In this document: positions 1-5,265 of the stretch, one piece after another
Layout: every line of letters begins with the position of its first letter
How positions within the stretch are numbered: position 1 is the first letter of the stretch
Source of the DNA: an uncultured Eubacteriales bacterium
GTDB taxonomy: Bacteria > Bacillota > Clostridia > Christensenellales > Borkfalkiaceae
DNA: 16,333 bases
Assembly: GCA_900554485.1 (NCBI GenBank)
Contig: USHO01000015.1
Location: 1-16,333 of the forward strand
Reading direction: 5' to 3'
Notes under the pieces: model-generated
What the model was told of the DNA's origin: nothing
Database searches by the model: none
What the model saw: only the letters and a program-made list of their open reading frames with translations
Made by a program: the position numbers and the translations under genes

Positions 1-2
1 AT

Positions 3-65
3 AACCCGCCAAAGCGCACGGATACAATCGGGCGAAAAAGTACGAACTCGCTGTTTGCCGCATAA
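3..65 (+). CDS. C-terminal tail of an upstream ORF (partial)
   Basis: The frame starting at base 3 is open from the window edge to a TAA at 63-65 and gives about 20 residues ending in NSLFAA. The GGAGG of the next gene (67-71) follows the stop directly and its ATG is at 81. That spacing fits the last gene of a mobile-element operon in front of a recombinase. No family can be named from so short a tail. Another frame stays open to a TGA at 82-84 and would overlap the recombinase start as ATGA, so which frame is coding is uncertain. Confidence 0.3.
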   Translation, partial: NPPKRTDTIGRKSTNSLFAA

Positions 66-80
66 CGGAGGTAAACAATT

Positions 81-1733
81 ATGATAGGACAAATAGCGAT
101 AAAAAACAATAAAAAATATTACTACGGAGGTGATGTGACGGCACTTTATTGCCGACTTTCAAAGGACGACGAACAAATCGGGGACAGCAACAGTATCGTT
201 CATCAGAAAGAAATTCTTGCAAAATACGCAAAAGAACACGGTTTTGTAAATTGCGAATTTTACGTTGACGACGGCTATTCGGGAACGAATTTCAATCGTC
301 CCGATTTTCAACGGCTTATGGCGGACGCGGAAGAAGGGAAACTTTCAACAGTTATCGTAAAGGATATGTCGAGATTCGGACGAGATTATATAATGGTCGG
401 GTATTACACCGAAATTTATTTCTCAAATCTGGATATTCGGTTTATCGCAATAAACGATAACGTTGACAGCAATATCCAGACGGAAAACGACTTAACGCCT
501 TTCAAAAACGTATTTAACGAGTGGTATGCAAAGGACACTTCAAAGAAAATCCGCGCCGTATTCAAAGCAAAAGGTAATTCCGGTAAGCATCTTACGACTA
601 ATCCGCCGTTCGGATATAAAAAAGATCCGAACGATAAAGACAAATGGATTATAGACGAAGAAGCCGCGGGTACGGTCAGACGGATATTCCAAATGTTTGT
701 TGACGGCGTTCGGATGCCTGAAATTGCAAGAAAATTAACGGAAGAAAAAGTTGAAACGCCGCAACTATACAATATTCATCGCGGTCGTTCCATACATAAA
801 CTGAGCGAATATCCGGAAATATGGAGTGTCGGCACAATAAAAAATATGCTTGACCAAGTTGCTTATGTCGGGCATACGGTAAATTTTCAAACAGCGAAAA
901 AATCGTATAAAAACAAGAAACAAGTTCGCTTACCGAAAGAAGGTTGGGTAATCTATCGTAACACGCAAGAGGCTATTATAGATGAAAAAACTTTTGAAAC
1001 GGTGCAACAGATGAGAAACGTAAAGCGCGCTTATACGAAATTCAACGAGCCGAATATGTTTTCGGGGTTGCTTTTCTGTGCTGATTGCGGCAATCGTCTC
1101 ACGATACAACGAATTGCAAAACATCGGGAAGCAGACAATTTCTCATGTGCTACTTATAGAAAGAAAAAGAAAGGTCTATGTAGCAGTCATCGAATTTTGG
1201 TGTCGGAACTTACCGAAGTTGTAAAAAGCGATTTACAAAAGGTATGCGAATACGTTTTTCTTCACGAAAAAGAATTTACGGACGAATATTTGTCGGGATC
1301 TAAAAAAGAAACGGAAAAGTTTCAGACTAAAACGAAAGCCGAGATAAAACGGCTTTCCGACAGACAGGAAGAAATAGGTAAAATTATCCGCAAACTCTAC
1401 GAGGACAACGTAAGCGGCAGAATTACCGACGAACGCTTTGACTTTCTTGCAAAATCTTACGAGGACGAAGGTAATGACTTGAAACAAAAAACCATTGAGT
1501 TACAAAACGCTCTCACCGCATCCGTTCAGGACGAGGAAAAACTCTCGAAATTCCTTAAAATCGTAAAGGCTTACACGGAAATTCAAGAGTTGACGCCGGA
1601 GATTCTAAATAGTTTCATTGAAAAAATTTATATAGGCGAAACGGAACGATACGACGGCAGAAAAATGCAAGACGTTGAAATTATTTACAAATTCGTCGGG
1701 GCAATCAATTTGCCACAATACGGTTCGGATTAA
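81..1733 (+). CDS. Large serine recombinase (TnpX/TndX type)
   Basis: This is a site-specific recombinase that excises and integrates a mobile element through a Ser-DNA intermediate. Residues about 19-165 are the resolvase catalytic domain: YCRLS with likely nucleophile S27 and R25, and DMSRFGRD at 95-102, matching the D-x-x-R-x-x-R signature. Residues 165-310 are the recombinase DNA-binding domain. A zinc ribbon follows with C333, C336, C356 and C367. Residues 400-480 are a Lys/Glu-rich coiled-coil region, and the C-terminus (about 490-545, IEKIYIGE...) resembles DUF4368 of Clostridial transposon recombinases. At 550 aa the length is normal and the gene is intact. The ATG at 81 has GGAGG at 67-71 with 9 nt spacing. 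An in-frame GTG at 135 directly follows GGAGGTGAT (126-134) and would give VTALYCRLS, closer to the usual family start. In Tn5397 such a gene sits at the element end, so the element probably extends upstream and ends shortly after 1733. Confidence 0.95.
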   Translation: MIGQIAIKNNKKYYYGGDVTALYCRLSKDDEQIGDSNSIVHQKEILAKYAKEHGFVNCEFYVDDGYSGTNFNRPDFQRLMADAEEGKLSTVIVKDMSRFGRDYIMVGYYTEIYFSNLDIRFIAINDNVDSNIQTENDLTPFKNVFNEWYAKDTSKKIRAVFKAKGNSGKHLTTNPPFGYKKDPNDKDKWIIDEEAAGTVRRIFQMFVDGVRMPEIARKLTEEKVETPQLYNIHRGRSIHKLSEYPEIWSVGTIKNMLDQVAYVGHTVNFQTAKKSYKNKKQVRLPKEGWVIYRNTQEAIIDEKTFETVQQMRNVKRAYTKFNEPNMFSGLLFCADCGNRLTIQRIAKHREADNFSCATYRKKKKGLCSSHRILVSELTEVVKSDLQKVCEYVFLHEKEFTDEYLSGSKKETEKFQTKTKAEIKRLSDRQEEIGKIIRKLYEDNVSGRITDERFDFLAKSYEDEGNDLKQKTIELQNALTASVQDEEKLSKFLKIVKAYTEIQELTPEILNSFIEKIYIGETERYDGRKMQDVEIIYKFVGAINLPQYGSD

Positions 1734-1760
1734 AACGCATTAAAATGGCGTGAGGAAACG

Positions 1761-1792
1761 AAAAACGGGTAGGCAATAAACTACCTACCCGT
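1761..1792 (-). terminator. Rho-independent terminator of the ABC transporter operon
   Basis: A perfect 9-bp stem (ACGGGTAGG at 1765-1773 with CCTACCCGT at 1784-1792) encloses a 10-nt loop. On the minus strand it is followed by TTTT (1764-1761) and then CGTTTCC, so it is oriented to stop the permease gene that ends at 1831. On the plus strand the flank is ATAATTCC, so it is a poorer terminator for the recombinase, although the stem may serve both converging genes. Confidence 0.75.
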
Positions 1793-1830
1793 ATAATTCC
1801 CCACGAATAACCAACATTCGTTAAATTTTT

Positions 1831-3693
1831 TTATTCCACCGCTTTCAGGCTTTCGTTCATTCCGGTTTTTACTATTTTCGGTCTTAATATCAGCGTTACG
1901 AGCAGCGCAAATACGAATACGATGACCGGCACGAGCAGCCACATAAACCAACTTACGTTGCCGACCGTTCCGAAGCCTATCGCCTTAAAAACGAGCGTCG
2001 CAAGACCTATCCCCGTGGGATACCCGACGATAATTCCCAAAAACACGCTGATATATATTTCGCGATAAATATAACCGCAAATTTCGCCGTCGTGGTATCC
2101 GAGAACCATAAGCGTCGCTATTTCCCGTTTTCTTTCGCTTATATTTATGGTCGTAAGCGTATTTATCACCACGGCGGTGAGAAGTCCCGCAAAAGTAACC
2201 ACGACTACCGCTATTCCGATAATCGCGGGCGAACCGAAATCGTCGAACAGACACATATCGAGAAGAGCAAGCCCCGCAAAAACGAGCCCCGCCGAAACGG
2301 CTACCGATACAAGCATCATAAAAAACCGCGTTTTATACCTGAATACGTTTCTCATCGTGGATTTATACTTAAACGAAAGCCGTTTCCAGATAAACTGGAT
2401 TTTTTCAAGTAAAATTCTCTTTCCTTTTTTCGGCGGTTTCGGTCTCAGAAGGTCGGCGGGGGCGTTATTCGCAAGCCGCAATCCGATGGAAAATACCGCA
2501 ATCAACGTAACCGCGATAATTACGCCAAGCGATATAAAGTAATAACTCGGATTGACCACCACCGATATCGGCGGCATAACGTAACTGTAACCGAATGCGA
2601 AACATATCAGCCACGAAACGCCGTATCCGACAAAGAAGCCAACACCGCCACCTGCCGCCAACGCGACAAGCGCAAAGAAAACGTACCTTACGACTATACT
2701 TGCCGAACCGTATCCGAGCGTTTTCAGACAAGCGATTTGCGAACGTTCCTCATCCATAAGCCGCATCATAGACGACAACACAACGAGAAGCGTCACGGCG
2801 ATAAAAATCACCATTAAAATATTGCCTATTCCGCGTACCTTATCCGCGCCGGCAATAACCGATTTGAAACTGTAATTGTCGTAAAGCGTAATTATGCGTA
2901 CGTCTTCGCCCAAAAGTCCGGTCAACTCGATTTTTTCTTTTTCGACGTATTTTTCGTAACCGGAGGAAAAAGATCCGAACAAATTACGGTTTTCCGCTTT
3001 TATATACAGATCGCCTTTCGGCAGAAGAGCGCAGATTCCGGTCGGACAGTATAAAATATTTTCGAGTAAATCGAGTTTATTTATTTCCGCCATGTTATCG
3101 GGAATTTCGGTGTCTTCCGGGTTGTTATAACTCGGCTCTCCGTCTTTGCCGAACGTCAGCGGACTTTTAACTATTCCTTTAATCGTAACGTTGATTTTAT
3201 ATTCGGACGGCAAGTTAAGCGCGGACGCAAGATCTATTTCTACTTTATCGCCGACGGAATACCCCTTTATCACGTTATCTTTTACATCGGCGTAAGCACA
3301 ATTTTCATCGTCGAAAGTTATCCTTTCGCCTTCGACAAGTTCAAACTTGTTGATTCCGGTATTTTCAAGGTCGAGAAAATACAGTCTGAGCGATCTCTTT
3401 TCGCCCGTCCGTATATCTAAAGACATTCCCGTTTCTACGTTGTTTTCTCCGTAACGGCTTTTTATCGCAGATATTTGTTCGTCGGTAAAACTGCCCGTCT
3501 TGCTTTTCACGATAAAGTCGCTTACGTTTTGTTTTGTATAATAATTCTCTATACTGTCCTTTATCATATCGGTCGGCGAACCGATACCCGATATAAAGCC
3601 TATCGAGATAAGAACGATACCAATAAGAGAAAAAAGCCGTATAAGATGTTTTTTGAACATTCTGCGGACTGTTTTAAGGTACGTTTTCACCAC
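1831..3693 (-). CDS. ABC transporter permease, FtsX/MacB-like
   Basis: This 620-aa membrane subunit is predicted to pair with the ATPase encoded just upstream. The layout is a TM helix at about 18-38, a large extracytoplasmic domain at 39-285, TM helices at about 289-310, 334-366 and 384-405, then a second set at about 457-480, 490-515, 546-572 and 583-604. Each half carries the FtsX-type coupling motif: DEERSQIACLKTLGY (314-328) and SERKREIATLMVLGY (519-533). This duplicated form with a big outer domain is typical of Gram-positive FtsX-family permeases linked to lipoprotein or peptide export, or to antimicrobial-peptide responses. The start is a GTG pair at 3693/3690. The reading frame overlaps the ATPase stop by 7 nt, or by 4 nt if the second GTG is used, with GAGGAG just upstream, so the genes are translationally coupled. 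No membrane-fusion partner is present in the window, and the substrate is unknown. Confidence 0.9.
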   Translation of the reverse strand: MVKTYLKTVRRMFKKHLIRLFSLIGIVLISIGFISGIGSPTDMIKDSIENYYTKQNVSDFIVKSKTGSFTDEQISAIKSRYGENNVETGMSLDIRTGEKRSLRLYFLDLENTGINKFELVEGERITFDDENCAYADVKDNVIKGYSVGDKVEIDLASALNLPSEYKINVTIKGIVKSPLTFGKDGEPSYNNPEDTEIPDNMAEINKLDLLENILYCPTGICALLPKGDLYIKAENRNLFGSFSSGYEKYVEKEKIELTGLLGEDVRIITLYDNYSFKSVIAGADKVRGIGNILMVIFIAVTLLVVLSSMMRLMDEERSQIACLKTLGYGSASIVVRYVFFALVALAAGGGVGFFVGYGVSWLICFAFGYSYVMPPISVVVNPSYYFISLGVIIAVTLIAVFSIGLRLANNAPADLLRPKPPKKGKRILLEKIQFIWKRLSFKYKSTMRNVFRYKTRFFMMLVSVAVSAGLVFAGLALLDMCLFDDFGSPAIIGIAVVVVTFAGLLTAVVINTLTTINISERKREIATLMVLGYHDGEICGYIYREIYISVFLGIIVGYPTGIGLATLVFKAIGFGTVGNVSWFMWLLVPVIVFVFALLVTLILRPKIVKTGMNESLKAVE

Positions 3694-4388
3694 TCTATCT
3701 CCTCAACCGATTTAGGATTGTCGTTCGTTTCGATACTTTCGATTCTTCCGCTCTTTATCTTTATTACTTTATCTGCCATATCTTTAAGCGCGGCGTTGTG
3801 CGTTACGATAACGACAAGCTTGTTTCGCTCGCGGGATAAATCCTGTAAAAGTTTGAGTATCTTTTTGCCGGTAACGTAATCGAGCGCGCCGGTCGGCTCG
3901 TCGCATAGTATCAACTTGGGGTTTTTGGCAATCGCGCGGGCGATGGAAACCCTTTGCTGTTCGCCGCCGGAAAGTTCTGCGGGAAAATTGTCGAGTCTGT
4001 CGCCGAGCCCCACCGATTCGAGAACGGTTTTCGGGTCGAGATGGTCGTCGCATATTTCAACGGCGATTTCAACGTTTTCAAGCGCGGTAAGGTTAGGCAT
4101 CAGATTATAGAACTGAAAAACAAAACCTACGTCGCGACGGCGATAGTCGGTCAGTTGCCTTTTGTTGAACGAAGTTATATTTTCCCCGCCAAGAACGATT
4201 TCGCCGCCCGTCGCCGTGTCCATTCCTCCCAAAAGGTTAAGGAGAGTTGTTTTTCCTGCGCCGGACGCGCCGAGAATCACCACGAATTCGCCTTCGCTCA
4301 AATCGAACGAAACGTCTTCTACGGCGTGTACGGTCAAAGAACCGGTATGATATTCTTTTCTTACGTTTTTCAGAGATAATATTTTCAT
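3687..4388 (-). CDS. ABC transporter ATP-binding protein, LolD/MacB-like
   Basis: This cytoplasmic ATPase of 233 aa, the usual length for the family, powers the FtsX-type permease. Visible motifs are Walker A GASGAGKT (40-47), Q-loop Q92, the signature LSGGEQQ (139-145), Walker B LILCDEP (159-165) followed by TGALD (166-170), and the H-loop H197 in VTHN. The GALD D-loop and the NLMPNLTALENV segment place it in the MacB/LolD/SalX group. It is the first gene of a two-gene operon. The Met at 4388 (MKILSLKNVRK) fits the family N-terminus, but there is no purine-rich RBS before it and an extended -10 element ends 6 nt upstream, which points to leaderless initiation. The last codons overlap the permease start. 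Confidence 0.93.
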   Translation of the reverse strand: MKILSLKNVRKEYHTGSLTVHAVEDVSFDLSEGEFVVILGASGAGKTTLLNLLGGMDTATGGEIVLGGENITSFNKRQLTDYRRRDVGFVFQFYNLMPNLTALENVEIAVEICDDHLDPKTVLESVGLGDRLDNFPAELSGGEQQRVSIARAIAKNPKLILCDEPTGALDYVTGKKILKLLQDLSRERNKLVVIVTHNAALKDMADKVIKIKSGRIESIETNDNPKSVEEIEW

Positions 4389-4394
4389 AATATA

Positions 4395-4420
4395 ATTATA
4401 CCATAAAGTTCATATTTCAA
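4395..4420 (-). promoter_or_regulatory. Extended -10 promoter of the ABC operon, likely leaderless
   Basis: On the minus strand TATAAT (4400-4395) is preceded by TGG, an extended -10, and followed after only TATATT by the ATG at 4388. A TTGAAA lies at 4420-4415 with a short 14-nt spacer. Transcription starting 6-7 nt after the -10 would begin at or next to the A of the start codon, leaving no room for a ribosome-binding site, and none is seen. Confidence 0.55.
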
Positions 4421-4444
4421 GGTCTATTCATGTGCATGCGTACT

Positions 4445-4462
4445 ACAAAATAGATATTTTGT
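4445..4462. promoter_or_regulatory. 18-bp perfect AT-rich palindrome (possible operator)
   Basis: ACAAAATAGATATTTTGT reads the same on both strands. It lies 25 bp upstream of the -35 element of the ABC promoter and overlaps the stop codon of the 104-aa ORF. It could bind a dimeric repressor controlling the transporter, or form a weak hairpin ending the upstream transcript. No regulator gene is present beside it to decide. Confidence 0.35.
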
Positions 4463-4776
4463 CAATTATCCTCCGGGTTTGAACTACAGCAATTTATCTC
4501 CTTGGATAAAAAACTACTTTTATAAAAAATTTTACTTTTAGATATCAGTTTTCCATTTCTATAAAATTCTAAATAAATTTTCCTATTAGACAATTCTTTT
4601 TCTAAATGAGATTTTAGCGCCCCGCATAACGTGCGTTCTGAAACGTCAGTATCCAATAAAGTTGTATCGGTTTTCAAAAAAGCGAAATTCGATTTATTAA
4701 AAATAGACTTCAAAATTAAATAAGCATCCGCGTCATCATAATCTAACGCGATGTTTCTATCAGGAGTGTTTTTCAT
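4462..4776 (-). CDS. Hypothetical 104-aa protein, possible truncated nuclease-like family member
   Basis: The frame is open from 4836, but a 17-bp-spaced promoter covers 4808-4836, so the first usable start is the ATG at 4776 with AAGAGG (4786-4781) 4 nt before it. The product begins MKNTPDRNIALDYDD. The segment with LLDTDVSERTL, SHLEKEL and EFYRNGK recalls the N-terminal region of small bacterial proteins with the pattern DVNER-(x)-LA-YL-(x)-CEYNR, which then carry a PD-(D/E)XK-like core. That core is missing: the protein stops about 20 residues later and only about 70 bp separate its stop from the next gene. Composition is markedly more AT-rich than the neighbours, suggesting separate acquisition. 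The family link is from memory of the motif and is weak; it may simply be a small unknown protein. Confidence 0.6.
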   Translation of the reverse strand: MKNTPDRNIALDYDDADAYLILKSIFNKSNFAFLKTDTTLLDTDVSERTLCGALKSHLEKELSNRKIYLEFYRNGKLISKSKIFYKSSFLSKEINCCSSNPEDN

Positions 4777-4807
4777 ATAGCCTCTTAAGGTCAATGTTCT
4801 TTTAATC

Positions 4808-4836
4808 ATTGTAGCATATTTTCTTATGAAATGCAA
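4808..4836 (-). promoter_or_regulatory. Promoter of the 104-aa ORF
   Basis: The minus strand has TTGCAT (4836-4831), a 17-nt spacer and TACAAT (4813-4808) preceded by TGC, a good extended -10. Transcription would start near 4801, leaving a leader of about 25 nt with AAGAGG before the ATG at 4776. This is the main reason for rejecting the upstream ATGs at 4836 and 4809. Confidence 0.6.
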
Positions 4837-4892
4837 TTTTTAATCCGTTATTTTTTATATTATAAGAATTATTTAATCAATAACTGTGTTAA

Positions 4893-4985
4893 AACCCCAT
4901 CAAACTTTTGTTATTTTTCGAGATTTATACGCACGTAAAAGACGACTATGCGAAAAAAGAGGCGAAAAAGTTTAATTTAACGTAA
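4893..4985 (+). pseudogene. Remnant of a tyrosine integrase C-terminus
   Basis: The plus-strand frame is open from 4893 (stop at 4890-4892) to TAA at 4983-4985 and has no start codon of its own. Its last 22 codons (4920-4985) translate as EIYTHVKDDYAKKEAKKF followed by NLT and the stop. This matches the usual ending of phage and conjugative-element integrases, where IYTHV contains the catalytic Tyr and is followed by a Lys/Glu-rich helix. The upstream part of the frame is AT-rich with no recognisable integrase sequence, so only the 3' end survives. It overlaps the end of the truncated regulator on the other strand by 9 bp. The identification rests on about 20 residues. Confidence 0.45.
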
Positions 4986-5180
4986 GAGTAAAACAAAAGG
5001 GGCTGTCGCATTAAGCGGTAGCCCCATGTCGTCGGCAATCACCTTACGCATTACGCTTATCCCACGCTTTGCAAGTTCTTCCCTTATCTCGTCTGCGTTC
5101 ATTGCGTGGTTTTCATCGGTGTTCTTACTTAGAATATCCCACAAAAGAAGCAGTTTGATTTTATTGTTTTCGTTAGCCAT
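4977..5180 (-). pseudogene. WYL/HTH-type transcriptional regulator truncated after its DNA-binding domain
   Basis: The 67-aa product begins MANENNKIKLLLLWDILSK, and residues about 8-51 follow the N-terminal winged-helix pattern of WYL-domain regulators: KLLxLxxILxxxTDExHxM, DEIxEELxxRGIxxxRKxxxxDD. In full-length relatives (about 300 aa) this leads into a WYL ligand-binding domain. Here homology ends at ADD near base 5028, and the remaining 16 residues are read through a terminator hairpin (4999-5025). A good RBS (AGGAG) lies 5 nt before the ATG at 5180. It could still make a small HTH peptide, but it reads as the 5' remnant of a deleted gene. It lies 85 bp downstream of the large surface-protein gene, on the same strand. 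Confidence 0.65.
4991..5025 (-). terminator. Rho-independent terminator inside the truncated regulator
   Basis: On the minus strand GGGGCT (5025-5020) pairs with AGCCCC (5004-4999); an inner CGC/GCG pairing closes a TTAAT loop, and TTTTGTTT follows immediately (4998-4991). It lies within the last codons of the regulator remnant and probably ends transcription of the surface-protein cluster. Confidence 0.75.
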
Positions 5181-5219
5181 ATCCGCTCCTGTAAATCAAA
5201 ATATCGCCTTTTAGAATTA

Positions 5220-5248
5220 GAGCCGTCCGCATTGACTACGAACGGCTC
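5220..5248. terminator. Hairpin between the surface-protein gene and the regulator remnant
   Basis: A 7-bp stem (GAGCCGT at 5220-5226 with ACGGCTC at 5242-5248) lies 18 nt past the surface-protein stop. The T-rich flank is on the plus-strand side (TTGTTATTTG), while the minus-strand side is TAATTCTAAAAG. It would therefore terminate plus-strand RNA better, or act as a 3'-end stabiliser for the minus-strand mRNA. Confidence 0.4.
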
Positions 5249-5265
5249 GTTGTTATTTGTTTCTC

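Noticed and set aside
4777..4836. Upstream starts (4836, 4809) for the 104-aa ORF
   Set aside because: They lie within or upstream of the -35/-10 elements of a well-spaced promoter, so they would not be on its transcript.
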